Source: UBA5314 sp040217815
GTDB lineage: Bacteria > Bacillota > Syntrophomonadia > Syntrophomonadales > Syntrophomonadaceae
Reading direction: 5' to 3'
DNA length: 64,000 bases
Assembly: GCA_040217815.1 (NCBI GenBank)
Contig: JBEHWI010000003.1
Location: 87,835-151,834 of the forward strand
Each line of letters begins with the position of its first letter. The first letter of the stretch is position 1. Below, one piece after another: positions 17,442-25,267 of the stretch. A program made the translations under genes and the position numbers. The notes beneath the pieces are model-generated. The model saw only the letters and a list, made by a program, of their open reading frames with translations. It was not told where the DNA came from and did no database searches.

Positions 17442-17789
17442 TCACCTCTTCTGCTGCTCTAAATATTTAAGTAATCCCATCAGATCCGTGTAGCCATCAT
17501 CGTTCAAGTCCAGGCTGTTGGCCAGCTTCCATTTTACCATGCTCTCCATGGACTGGTAACTCACCCCGGCCCGCTGCCCCAACAGGTAGGTGCTGATAAG
17601 GACTGTGGCTACTGCGTCACTGATATCTTCCTGATCTTTTTTAACCAGTGCTTTTAAAAGGGCGGCAACGGATTCAACCAGATCGGCTTTAATCCACTCC
17701 ATTATGTTTAAATCACTGGTATATTCCAGTTCCTGGCCCTTTTTTCGGATCAAGCTAATACACCCCCTTTTCCCTGGAACTTTCTTCAA
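17442..17789 (-). CDS. MazG-like family protein
   Basis: This is a short helical protein. Its core EWIKADLVESVAALLKALVKKDQEDISDAV has the acidic pattern of all-alpha NTP pyrophosphohydrolase-like proteins found beside rpsR/rplI in Firmicutes. It lacks the full EExxE-12-28-ExxD signature of active MazG, so catalysis is uncertain. The frame opens at TTG 17789 (115 aa). A TTG at 17753 preceded by GGGGGTG gives a 103-aa protein and may be the real start. It is first in a run with yybS, rplI and lonC, and is separated from rpsR by a terminator. Confidence 0.72.
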   Translation of the reverse strand: MKKVPGKRGCISLIRKKGQELEYTSDLNIMEWIKADLVESVAALLKALVKKDQEDISDAVATVLISTYLLGQRAGVSYQSMESMVKWKLANSLDLNDDGYTDLMGLLKYLEQQKR

Positions 17790-17833
17790 TCCAGAGGGTT
17801 TTTCCTGCTTGTCTAACCGAACTCAAGCAATAA

Positions 17834-17861
17834 AAAAAGCCCTCAATAATGAGGGCTTTTT
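17834..17861 (-). terminator. Terminator of the rpsF-ssb-rpsR operon
   Basis: AAGCCCTCA-ATAA-TGAGGGCTT is flanked by A- and T-runs, so it could work in both directions. It lies 2 bp beyond the rpsR stop on the minus strand. Confidence 0.88.
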
Positions 17862-17863
17862 GT

Positions 17864-18088
17864 CTACTCGGCGGTGTAAGGCAGCAGAGCCATGGTCCTG
17901 GCTCTTTTTATGGCCACCGTCAACTGGCGCTGATGATGAGCGCAGTTTCCGGTAATACGCCGGGGAAGAATTTTCCCTCTTTCCGTAATGTAACGGCGAA
18001 GACGGGAGATCTCTTTGTATTCTATATGCTCGATCTTATCGGCACAGAAATTACACTGTTTGCGTTTTTTTCTCCGCTCTTTTTTCAA
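17864..18088 (-). CDS. rpsR: 30S ribosomal protein S18
   Basis: This is a basic 74-aa protein with the S18 core YKEISRLRRYITERGKILPR followed by GNCAHHQRQLTVAIKRAR. It binds S6 on the small-subunit platform. CNFCADK near the N-terminus with GNCAHH gives a set of Cys/His residues typical of the zinc-binding form of S18. It is third in the conserved rpsF-ssb-rpsR operon, 18 bp after ssb. Confidence 0.97.
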   Translation of the reverse strand: MKKERRKKRKQCNFCADKIEHIEYKEISRLRRYITERGKILPRRITGNCAHHQRQLTVAIKRARTMALLPYTAE

Positions 18089-18106
18089 CTCTCTTACCTC
18101 CTCGGT

Positions 18107-18541
18107 CTAGAAAGGAATATCGTCTTCTCCTTCCTGAGCTACATAATCGACCTCGTTGAGGTTTAGTTCGCGCCCCAGGGCATTCCAATCATCTTTTTTA
18201 GCTTTGCCGGATGAGCCAGAAGTGGAACCTGTCCCGCCTTTGTCCAAAAACCGGACATCGTCAGCGACAACTTCGGCAACTTTTCTCTTTTGCCCCTCCT
18301 GGTTTTCATAGGTTCTAACCTGCAGCCGACCCTCAACCGCGGCCAGACGGCCTTTTCCCAGGTAGCTGGCACAGGTTTCGGCCAGGCCACGCCACACTAC
18401 GATATCAATAAAATCCGTTTCTTCTTTATTGAACTTTCGGTCGATAGCCAGGGTAAAAGTGCAAACCGCTGTACCATTTGGAGTGTATTTGAGTTCTGGA
18501 TCCCGGGTCAACCTGCCAATTAAAATCACCCTGTTCAGCAC
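18107..18541 (-). CDS. ssb: Single-stranded DNA-binding protein
   Basis: This is an OB-fold protein that coats single-stranded DNA during replication and repair. The N-terminal NRVILIGRLTRDPELKYTPN and FIDIVVWRGLAETCASYLGKG match bacterial SSB. The linker is short (about 105-135), and the conserved acidic C-terminal tip is EGEDDIPF. Length is 144 aa. It starts at GTG with GGAGGGATGAACC upstream. It lies between rpsF and rpsR as in most Firmicutes. Confidence 0.97.
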   Translation of the reverse strand: MLNRVILIGRLTRDPELKYTPNGTAVCTFTLAIDRKFNKEETDFIDIVVWRGLAETCASYLGKGRLAAVEGRLQVRTYENQEGQKRKVAEVVADDVRFLDKGGTGSTSGSSGKAKKDDWNALGRELNLNEVDYVAQEGEDDIPF

Positions 18542-18567
18542 GGTTCATCCCTCCAAATTTATAACGA

Positions 18568-18858
18568 CTACTCGTCTTTGCGAATGATTATATGGCGCAG
18601 AATGCGATCCGATATCTTGATGACCCGGTCGAGCTCATCTACGGTTTCGGGCTGCCCGTTAAAGTACCATAAAACATAGATACCTTCCAGGTAGTCTTCG
18701 ATGCCGTATGCCAGCCGCCTTTTTCCCCAACCCTCGACTTCTTTAACAAACTCTCCGCCGAAAGACTCAATAATTTTTTGCAGTCTCTCTTTGGTTTCGG
18801 CAACAACTTCATCGGTCAGGTCGGGTTTTAAGATCATAAATATCTCATAAGCGCGCAT
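18568..18858 (-). CDS. rpsF: 30S ribosomal protein S6
   Basis: This 96-aa protein has the S6 fold: MRAYEIFMILKPDL at the N-terminus, then EGWGKRRLAYGIEDYLEGIYVLWYF (described by its key WGKRRLAY motif), and the C-terminal VIKISDRILRHIIIRKDE. It forms a heterodimer with S18, whose gene is two positions downstream. GGAGGAGGTG precedes the start. A promoter and a structured leader lie upstream. Confidence 0.97.
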   Translation of the reverse strand: MRAYEIFMILKPDLTDEVVAETKERLQKIIESFGGEFVKEVEGWGKRRLAYGIEDYLEGIYVLWYFNGQPETVDELDRVIKISDRILRHIIIRKDE

Positions 18859-18899
18859 CGTAACACCTCCTCCCTATGGACTAAACCTGTATAGACAGG

Positions 18900-18927
18900 T
18901 AACGGCTCCGGCCTTACAACCGGAGCA
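18900..18927 (-). promoter_or_regulatory. Structured rpsF leader, possible S6:S18 autoregulatory RNA
   Basis: The ~75-nt leader holds a hairpin with arms GCTCCGG and CCGGAGC, then CCGTT and a second small hairpin ACCTGT-CTAT-ACAGGT (18886-18901). In many bacteria S6:S18 binds a leader hairpin with an exposed CCG. The CCG next to the second stem fits loosely. This is inference from position and shape. Confidence 0.35.
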
Positions 18928-18939
18928 GGGCACCTAAAA

Positions 18940-18968
18940 ATTATACCAGGATTTAGTTGCTGATGCAA
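18940..18968 (-). promoter_or_regulatory. Sigma-A promoter of rpsF-ssb-rpsR
   Basis: On the minus strand TTGCAT is followed after 17 bp by TATAAT. Transcription would start near 18933, about 75 nt before rpsF. Confidence 0.7.
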
Positions 18969-19025
18969 GAAATTATGCTCGAATGGAAAAAGGGGAGCAT
19001 AAACTCCCCGGGTTTATTAGAATTT

Positions 19026-19241
19026 TTACAAAATCCCCTTAATAAGCAGGTTGTTTAACTCTGAAACAGGTTTCTCAATAATATAGGTGTCGTTAAACAG
19101 CGCCTTAAGTACGGCTACCGGATCCCTCTGGCCCTTTTTCTTGAAGCCGATTATACAAAACCGTTCCTGCGGTGGCATACTCTTTACCGTTACCAGATCA
19201 CCAATATTGAAACCCGGATTGGGAACCAGTTTTAGATGCAC
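19026..19241 (-). CDS. Hypothetical small protein (71 aa)
   Basis: This short protein of unknown family has the segment GFNIGDLVTVKSMPPQERF followed by IGFKKKGQRDPVAVLKALF. The start reads like a small beta-barrel (SH3-like) stretch, comparable in style to the DUF951 protein next door, but I see no diagnostic motif. It starts at GTG, preceded by GGGGGTGGG. It lies between the DUF951 gene and rpsF, on the same strand. The good RBS and protein-like composition support it as real. Confidence 0.55.
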   Translation of the reverse strand: MHLKLVPNPGFNIGDLVTVKSMPPQERFCIIGFKKKGQRDPVAVLKALFNDTYIIEKPVSELNNLLIKGIL

Positions 19242-19301
19242 GGTCCCACCCCCTTAGAGATCCTTTCACCTATTACTATATGCGGGCGGGAAGCATTTGG
19301 T

Positions 19302-19487
19302 TTAAGATTCAACTTTTAACATGCGTTTTTCAAACTGGAGGCGGGGCATCATTACAATTCGGCCGCAGCCGGCGCACTTTATCTTGACATCGGCTCCGGT
19401 GCGAATTACCTGCCAATTGTAGCTTCCACAGGGATGCTGCTTTTTCATGCGCACCGTATCTCCAAGGGCAAACTGTTTTCGTTCCAT
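19302..19487 (-). CDS. DUF951 family protein
   Basis: This is a 61-aa protein with the DUF951 pattern: FALGDTVRMKKQHPCGSYNW, then a VIRTGADVKIKC-AGCGRIVMMPR zinc-ribbon-like tail (KCAGCGR). DUF951 proteins are small, cytoplasmic and of unknown function, and are often found near rpsF/ssb in Firmicutes. I chose the ATG at 19487, preceded by GGGGGGAGG, over the longer frame from 19613. That extension runs into the fold-back element beside it and has no family match. Confidence 0.8.
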   Translation of the reverse strand: MERKQFALGDTVRMKKQHPCGSYNWQVIRTGADVKIKCAGCGRIVMMPRLQFEKRMLKVES

Positions 19488-19527
19488 TGCCAAACCTCCC
19501 CCCTTAGCTCCCGGCTGCTGATCTAGA

Positions 19528-19737
19528 GTACAACGTTCCGTATATTGTTTATATAAGTTGGAGCAGATTTTTTCGAAGTACAAGGCGGTCACGGCTCCTT
19601 GCCGTCCTGGCACCGCCGCATTATCCCGTCCATGGGCGTCAGGATTGAGTAATACTGGACGTATTTAAATTGACGACAACGCAGTAATTCGGAAAAATCT
19701 GCCCAAATTATGTGCACAAATATACGGAATGTTGTAC
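19528..19737. mobile_element. MITE-like fold-back element, about 210 bp
   Basis: The ends are inverted repeats: GTACAACGTTCCGTATATTGT on the left and the near-exact complement on the right (19716-19737, one indel, one mismatch). Inner arms GAGCAGATTTTTTCGAA and TTCGGAAAAATCTGCCC also pair. The middle carries the GGCTCCTTG-CCGTCCTGGCAC and CCCGTCCATGGGCGTC modules shared with repeat copies A and B. No ORF for a transposase is present. Its right end coincides with the selD stop codon. Confidence 0.7.
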
Positions 19738-20774
19738 TAAGCTTTAATCTTCATCGGCCTGAAGCCCGGCTGCAGCACCCGCCCCACCGGGGCCGCTAAA
19801 CTCCCTCGGCGCTCTAATGCCTCTATCAACTTTGCTTCATTGGCTTCATCGACCGCAATAAGCAGACCGCCTGCGGTTTCAGGCGCAAACAACAGATCGG
19901 CCGGAGGCCCCTCCATGGCTTTATCTAATTCGATACATTTTTGCAGGTAATCACGGTTGTTGTAAGCCCCGGCTGGAATCAATCCATAAGAGGCGTATTC
20001 CAGGGCCGCCTTCATACTGGGAATCTGCCCAGCGTTTATTTCTATTTCAACGTCACTGGCCCGGGCCATTTCGCTTAGATGTCCTATCAGCCCAAATCCG
20101 GTGACATCGGTAAGCCCGTTAATGGTCAAGCCCTGGGCTAAATCGGGTAGTTCGCTATTTAAGCGGGTCATCCAGTAGACCGCTTCATCATAGGCTTCAG
20201 GCGAGGCCATCTCGGCCTTTATAGCAGTCGAGATGATCCCGGTGCCCAGCGGTTTGGTTAAAAAAATGCGGTCACCCACCCTGGCCCCGTCGTTTTTTAA
20301 AACCCGGGCCGGGTGAACCAATCCAGCCACCGCCAGTCCGTACTTGGGCTCCAGGTCGTCTACGGTATGACCGCCCACCAAAAGAGCACCGGTCTCCTTG
20401 ACCTTGCTCAAGCCCCCTTCGAGTATACGGTGCAGGGTATCTAAATCCTCGCACTCGGGATAACAGACAATATTCATAGCCATAAGGGGTTTACCGCCCA
20501 TGGCATAGACATCGTTCAGGGCATTGGTCGCCGCGATCTGGCCAAATACAAAGGGATCGTCCACCATGGGGGTAAAAAAATCCACCGTCTGGATCAAGGC
20601 CAGTTCATCGTTCAGTTTAAAAACCCCCGCGTCGTCGCGGGTGTCTATCCCCACCAGCAAGTTGGGATGAACCGGCTGGGGCAGTCCTTTAAGGATCTGT
20701 TCCAGGGCCCCCGGCCCCATTTTAGCGGCTCAACCGGCTGCCCTGACCATTTGCGTCAATCGTTTTGCCGTCAT
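19737..20774 (-). CDS. selD: Selenide, water dikinase, selenocysteine-containing
   Basis: SelD makes selenophosphate from selenide and ATP for selenocysteine synthesis. The gene starts at ATG 20774 after GGAGGTGAGGGGG and reads MTAKRLTQMVRAAG-U-AAKMGPGALEQIL. Codon 15 is an in-frame TGA (20730-20732) at the position of the catalytic Cys/Sec of the family. The frame from 20720 alone would lose the active site. Later motifs are GIDTRDDAGVF, QTVDFFTPMVDDPF with ATNALNDVYAMGGKP, and LVGGHTVDD. Length is 345 aa counting Sec. selA, selB and tRNA-Sec are all in the window, so readthrough is plausible. The stop (TAG) overlaps the end of a fold-back element. Confidence 0.95.
20705..20717 (-). promoter_or_regulatory. 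Candidate bacterial SECIS hairpin in selD
   Basis: On the mRNA strand GGGCC-GGG-GGCCC can form a 5-bp GC stem with a G-rich apical loop. The loop begins 17 nt after the UGA, inside the spacing usual for bacterial SECIS elements bound by SelB. Other pairings (UGGGGC with GCCCCA further down) are possible. Confidence 0.5.
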
Positions 20775-20806
20775 CCCCCTCACCTCCCCAATATCATATA
20801 GTCTCT

Positions 20807-22192
20807 TTAGAGCTTTTGCCAAAAGGCTTTATAGGCCTTATACGCCATATATATATCGGCTTTGCTGGCCACTTCAAAGGGGGAGTGCATCCCCAGTAAA
20901 GCCACTCCGCAGTCCACAACTTCCATGCCATAACGGGCCATGTATTGAGCGACAGTTCCGCCCCCGCCCAGGTCGACCTTGCCCAGTTCCCCGACCTGCC
21001 ATATTACGCCTTCTTCGTCAAAAATCTGACGCAGGCGGGCCAGGTACTCGGGATTGGCGTCATTCGAATCAGCTTTTCCCCGGGATCCGGTAAATTTGGT
21101 CATAACCACCCCCTGGGACAGGAAGCTGCAATTCAGCTTTTCAAAAACCTCTGGATAATTGGGATCCACAGCCGCATTGACATCAGCTGACAGGGCATTG
21201 GAACTGGCTAAGGCCTTGCGCACATAATAGTAATCCGCCTGGCCGGCTTGGTGCATCAGTTCGGCCATTAAGTTTTCGATTATAAGTGATTGCAGCCCGG
21301 TGTTTCCGGTACTGCCTATTTCCTCTTTGTCAACAAACAGGCAGATGGCGGTGCGCTGAGGCTTTTCTATGTCCAGTATGGCCTGCAATGATGTGTAGGC
21401 GCTGACCCGGTCATCCTGTCCATAGGCACCTATCATACTACGATCAAATCCAATTTCCCGGGCCGGGAAAGCCGGCACTACCTCAAACTCGGCGCTGGTA
21501 AAATCATCTTCCTCCATCTGATATTGTTCCTTCAAGAGACCGAGGATTCTCTTTTTGATAGTGTCTCCATCAGCATCGGCAACGGGCTGACTGCCGACCA
21601 GTATGTTCAGATCCTCGCCTTTTATAGCTTCCGATAGCTTTTTCTCCATCTGGTCTTTGGCCAGGTGGGGCAGCAGGTCAGCTATGGTAAAAGCAACATC
21701 ACCGGGGTTTTCTCCCAGCTTAAAATACAGCTTTTGTCCATCTTTGCGGACGACCACCCCGTGGAGAGCCAGGGGCATTCCTACCCACTGGTACTTCTTT
21801 ATCCCACCGTAATAATGAGTTTTAAACAGGGCCATATTGTCTGCTTCATAGAGGGGGCGGGCCTTTAAATCCAGCCGGGGGGCGTCGATATGTGATGCGA
21901 TAATATTTACGCCCTCTTCCAGGGGCTCCTGCCCAACTACAAGCAGGGCACAGACTTTATCTTTATAGTTTATAAACAATTTCTGACCTGCTTTTATTTG
22001 CTTGATTTCATTGAACTGCACATACTTTTTCTTGCGAGCCACCTGAGCGATATAGGCCACCGCCTCCCGCTCGGTTTTGGCGTTATCCAAAAACTCCATA
22101 TAACCCCGGCCGAATTTGTGAACCATCTGCACCGTGGTTTCATCCATATGGGTCCAGGCATTGCGCTTTAATTCCTCTTTAGAAACCGTCAT
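20807..22192 (-). CDS. M18-family zinc aminopeptidase
   Basis: This is a metallo-aminopeptidase of the M18 (aminopeptidase I) family; it removes N-terminal, often acidic or hydrophobic, residues. Metal and catalytic motifs are ASHIDAPRLDLKARP (His and Asp, about 100-114), FDRSMIGAYGQDDRVSAY (Asp), LFVDKEEIGSTGNTG (the Glu pair, about 289-303) and GMHSPFEVASKAD at the C-terminus (His). Length is 461 aa. It has no signal peptide and is cytoplasmic. It precedes selD by 32 bp on the same strand, so the two may be co-transcribed, although no functional link is obvious. Confidence 0.93.
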   Translation of the reverse strand: MTVSKEELKRNAWTHMDETTVQMVHKFGRGYMEFLDNAKTEREAVAYIAQVARKKKYVQFNEIKQIKAGQKLFINYKDKVCALLVVGQEPLEEGVNIIASHIDAPRLDLKARPLYEADNMALFKTHYYGGIKKYQWVGMPLALHGVVVRKDGQKLYFKLGENPGDVAFTIADLLPHLAKDQMEKKLSEAIKGEDLNILVGSQPVADADGDTIKKRILGLLKEQYQMEEDDFTSAEFEVVPAFPAREIGFDRSMIGAYGQDDRVSAYTSLQAILDIEKPQRTAICLFVDKEEIGSTGNTGLQSLIIENLMAELMHQAGQADYYYVRKALASSNALSADVNAAVDPNYPEVFEKLNCSFLSQGVVMTKFTGSRGKADSNDANPEYLARLRQIFDEEGVIWQVGELGKVDLGGGGTVAQYMARYGMEVVDCGVALLGMHSPFEVASKADIYMAYKAYKAFWQKL

Positions 22193-22246
22193 TTAACGAG
22201 CCTCCTTATTAAACTGTGCTATTAGCTTTCCGGCTGGATTGACCTG

Positions 22247-22891
22247 CTATGCATTAAAGCCCAGCCAGGCGGATAGCTGTTTAAATAAAATCAGCATCCC
22301 CGCTGCAATTCGAGATGTATCTATCTGATTGTATACCCAGGCAGCCTGATCCCAGCCCATTGAAGCGCCAACCTGGGCGGCTGGATATATCAAGCCGGTG
22401 AGGAGGGCTATAATCAAAAGGCTTTTTAAAAACCCCGCCGCCATACCCAGCAGGTGGTTTATTCCTGACAGGGGGGTGTTATCAAGTACGTGGTGCAGCC
22501 CTTCGATGAGCACCTGTCCCAGAAAGCATACACCAATCAATATTATTGTAAAACTAATGGCCAGGAGTAAAAGATAAGAGAGATCGTATACCTGGTTAGC
22601 CATAACCACACCGCCCGAACTTACAGCGGGTATGGCACCAGAGGGCATTCGCTGTACAATCCATTGGGCCAGAGCACTCTGCCAGCTCCACTGGGCCTGC
22701 AGCCAAAAAGCAAGCTGTTTGTATCCCATATTGGCTGCTGCGACGGCTAGCAGAACCCCGGCTATTCCTCCCAGGGCCCGCAGCATGCCCTTTTTAAAAC
22801 CCGCCAGGGTACTTATGGCTAGAACCCCTGCCAGCAGGTAATCCAGCCCGTTTAGAATCACTCTATCACCCGTTTCCCTTGGAATTACCAT
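22247..22891 (-). CDS. CvpA family membrane protein
   Basis: This 214-aa protein has four hydrophobic segments, near 15-50, 90-120, 135-165 and 190-210. The opening pattern LDYLLAGVLAISTLAGFKKGMLRAL and the TPLSGINHLLGMAAGFLKSL segment are typical of CvpA/colicin V production family proteins. Those are inner-membrane proteins of unclear function, linked to secretion and cell-envelope maintenance. It lies upstream of the M18 peptidase and selD on the same strand, separated from the peptidase gene by 54 bp. Confidence 0.8.
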   Translation of the reverse strand: MVIPRETGDRVILNGLDYLLAGVLAISTLAGFKKGMLRALGGIAGVLLAVAAANMGYKQLAFWLQAQWSWQSALAQWIVQRMPSGAIPAVSSGGVVMANQVYDLSYLLLLAISFTIILIGVCFLGQVLIEGLHHVLDNTPLSGINHLLGMAAGFLKSLLIIALLTGLIYPAAQVGASMGWDQAAWVYNQIDTSRIAAGMLILFKQLSAWLGFNA

Positions 22892-23030
22892 TGATTATAA
22901 CACACTAATTCCCGCATATAATGACTGATTCCGGAGCTCTTTCATTCTTCATCTTTTATCTCCAACCTTGTTTAAATGTAAAACTTCCCGAAACATATAG
23001 GATAGTGCCCCATGGCAAGTTCCTTTTTGC

Positions 23031-23062
23031 GCAATCACTTACATAAATATGCAAGTGATTGC
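23031..23062. promoter_or_regulatory. 32-bp palindrome upstream of the CvpA gene
   Basis: GCAATCACTT and AAGTGATTGC are perfect arms around A-CATA-AA-TATG-C, which is itself nearly palindromic. The whole 32 bp is symmetric except one pair. The direct repeat ATATAGGATA flanks it at 22995-23004 and 23068-23077. It lies 140 bp before the CvpA start and has no U-run, so an operator fits better than a terminator. Confidence 0.45.
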
Positions 23063-23130
23063 ATGAAATATAGGATAAGGAGCGATCGAAGGGGCTTTCC
23101 ACTGTATACTGGCTTTTTCATGGTTAAATA

Positions 23131-23175
23131 AAAGGTGGGCATTCTGTTTTATTTGAGAATGACCCACCCTTTTTA
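23131..23175. terminator. Bidirectional terminator
   Basis: GGTGGG-C-ATTCT pairs with AGAAT-GA-CCCACC (23134-23168), with AAA before and CTTTTTATT after. On the minus strand it lies about 50 bp after the VanW-domain gene and is its likely terminator. Confidence 0.7.
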
Positions 23176-23221
23176 TTTTCCAATATACGTTATTTAGGAG
23201 GTTGCTTAATGCATTGCTGAT

Positions 23222-24160
23222 TTAAGTCAGTTGGTGCTGATCGGCTGCTTGCCTGCCGCTTGCCACGACCCCAGCCAGACGGTATTGTGGCATTTGCATC
23301 GAAGCGCTTTGCGAAGATACATTCCAGGTGAGACCAGCGCCCAACTCAGTGGCTAAAAAGCGCAGGGGTATCATAACGCGGTTATTTATTATGCGTACGG
23401 CCGCTCCTATCTGCTTTTCTTTTCCATTAACCCAGGCACTGCTTTCGCCAACTGTAAATACTATTTGGGTGTCATTCTTCGTAAACACCATGCTCTGACT
23501 TTCAGCAAGCCAGCTTACTTGTGCCTGTAGGGATTCGGCCATAGTCCAGGCCGGTACCAGTAGAACACCATCATAAATGACGGGTTCAGTGTCAAACTTT
23601 AATAAAGAGTCGTTGAAATACACGTTTTTAGGTTTATCTTCAATATTTATAGCTATCTTCAAACTGTCATCAACTGTTGTGCGTATGATAACCGGAACAT
23701 TGATATTATTTCTGAAGCGAAAATCCTGCACTCCATACTGCACAGCTGCATCCTCGCCCAGCGGTAAATAGCTGATCTGGATGCAGTGATTATGTCTTTC
23801 CAGTACTTCCAACCCCGCAGCTTTAACCGCCTGGTGAAGTATGCTGGCGGTCATGCACACTCCTCCGCCTACAGCCATGTCACTATGTGATTGTGATGCT
23901 ATGTAGCCGGCCGAAAATCCTTTTTCAGTTGTCCTTCTGCCCACCGTGTCGTTGAAGGAAAATTCCGCTCCCGGATAGACAACCACTCCATCCAACATGG
24001 TACCGGCCAGGCAGGCATTTTCTCCATTCATAGGTGAAACGGCAATGGAGAGATCTATTGCGTAGGATCCGATTTCAACTTCCTGGGCCTTGGCCTGACC
24101 TGTCAAACCGAAGAATATACCTAGAAAAAGCAGTAATGAAATCAATATCTTTTTATGCAT
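23222..24160 (-). CDS. Secreted VanW-domain protein with copper-amine-oxidase-like stalk domain
   Basis: I place the start at ATG 24160 (MHKKILISLLLFLGIFF), which has AGGAG 8 bases upstream and gives a clean signal peptide ending near AKAQ. Residues about 30-185 match VanW: the PGAEFSFNDTVGRRTTEKGF and GGGVCMTASILHQAV signatures are clear. The C-terminal ~110 residues (YDGVLLVPAWTMAESL to RVMIPLRFLATELGAGLTW) match the copper-amine-oxidase N-terminal-like domain common in Clostridial cell-surface proteins. VanW function is not established; extracytoplasmic location is predicted from the signal peptide. Confidence 0.88.
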   Translation of the reverse strand: MHKKILISLLLFLGIFFGLTGQAKAQEVEIGSYAIDLSIAVSPMNGENACLAGTMLDGVVVYPGAEFSFNDTVGRRTTEKGFSAGYIASQSHSDMAVGGGVCMTASILHQAVKAAGLEVLERHNHCIQISYLPLGEDAAVQYGVQDFRFRNNINVPVIIRTTVDDSLKIAINIEDKPKNVYFNDSLLKFDTEPVIYDGVLLVPAWTMAESLQAQVSWLAESQSMVFTKNDTQIVFTVGESSAWVNGKEKQIGAAVRIINNRVMIPLRFLATELGAGLTWNVSSQSASMQMPQYRLAGVVASGRQAADQHQLT

Positions 24161-24519
24161 CCAAACCACTCCTGTAGAGGATTTTAATTAAAGACCCGGG
24201 AAGTAATTCTCCCACGGCATAGGCGAATCGGGTTGCCTGCATAGGCTATTTTTACTAAGTCTACCTTAAATAATCGAATAAACAAATGATAATCTTTAGC
24301 TCTTGTTCAAGTTTAATAGACTGGTTTGTTAACACAATAATACCGTCGTAATCGAAGCTTAAGCTGTAGGCAGGTTCCCTTTGGCACTGTAGTTCCTAAT
24401 CTGATAATGTTATGGTAACTTGTATATAAGGAAGGAGAATACTCGCCGGTTATATTACGTAAATTGGAAAGCAGGTATTGCACTTGAACGGATATCCTGA
24501 GCAGGAAGGGGTTGCCAAA
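24161..24519. other. Divergent intergenic region, mostly unrecognised
   Basis: This gap separates the leftward VanW-domain gene from the rightward RDD gene and should hold both promoters. I see the octamer GCATAGGC twice, 22 bp apart (24217-24224 and 24239-24246). That is two helical turns and could be a regulator site. No riboswitch core or RNA gene is recognisable. Confidence 0.3.
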
Positions 24520-25059
24520 ATGGAGCTTGAGGAAAGAAGTCCCGAACCACTTGAAGTCGGCCCTACCGTTGCATCTTTAGAATATGCCGGATTTTGGATG
24601 CGGTTTGCAGCAGCGTTTATCGACTGGGCTATTTTATCCGTGCTCGGGCTGTTCTTTATACCATTGCTGTACCTCTTTGGAATAATTGGCGCTTTATTCG
24701 GCGCCGGACTGGGAGCCCTGGTCGGCGGCAGTGAAGGTGCTGCTGTTTCTGCTTTTGGCGCGGCTTTTTTGATCATATTTATTATAGGCTTGCTCGCCAA
24801 CTGGCTGTACTACGCCCTGATGGAGCGCTCCAAGCTCCAGGGCACTCTGGGCAAAATGGCCCTGGGCATTATAGTTGTTGATGAAAACGGGCAGCGGATT
24901 ACCTTTGATAGAGCCACCCGACGCTATTTTGCTAAATATCTGTCCGCATTAATTTTATTTATCGGTTTTATTATGGCAGCTTGTACCGAAAGAAAGCAGG
25001 CCCTGCACGATATAATGGCCGGTTGTCTGGTTGTTGAAAAAACAACTCCACCCAGATAG
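24520..25059 (+). CDS. RDD family membrane protein
   Basis: This is a predicted inner-membrane protein of 179 aa from ATG 24520 (MELEERSPEPLEV), with GGAAGGGG 8 bases upstream. An upstream in-frame start at 24478 adds 14 residues with a poorer site. The RDD pattern is present: AGFWMRFAAAFIDWAILSVL (Arg and the Asp of the first helix), then the long glycine-rich second helix. GTLGKMALGIIVVDENGQRIT and the HDIMAGCLVVEK tail complete the family. RDD proteins have been tied to ion or osmolyte transport, but no substrate can be assigned. Confidence 0.85.
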   Translation: MELEERSPEPLEVGPTVASLEYAGFWMRFAAAFIDWAILSVLGLFFIPLLYLFGIIGALFGAGLGALVGGSEGAAVSAFGAAFLIIFIIGLLANWLYYALMERSKLQGTLGKMALGIIVVDENGQRITFDRATRRYFAKYLSALILFIGFIMAACTERKQALHDIMAGCLVVEKTTPPR

Positions 25060-25267
25060 ATATTCCTTCTATCACCTCGTTCTATTGAGCATTTCTGAGA
25101 TTTGTCCAATCTAATCGTCCATCATTTAGACTAATTGATTCAAATACCCTGCACATCTTTAGGAAATATAAGTTGTAACCTTAAGAAATATTAAGAAAAT
25201 TCCCAGATACTACGATAATAACAAAAAATGCGACAAAATATTCTAATACTAAGAGGAGGAATTTTCC

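Noticed and set aside
23031..23062. Palindrome read as a terminator
   Set aside because: No U-run follows on either strand; an operator is a better reading.
24181..24250. Possible c-di-GMP-I riboswitch because of CGGGTTGCCTGC
   Set aside because: The remaining conserved elements of that class, such as the GGGCAAACC-type core, are missing on both strands.
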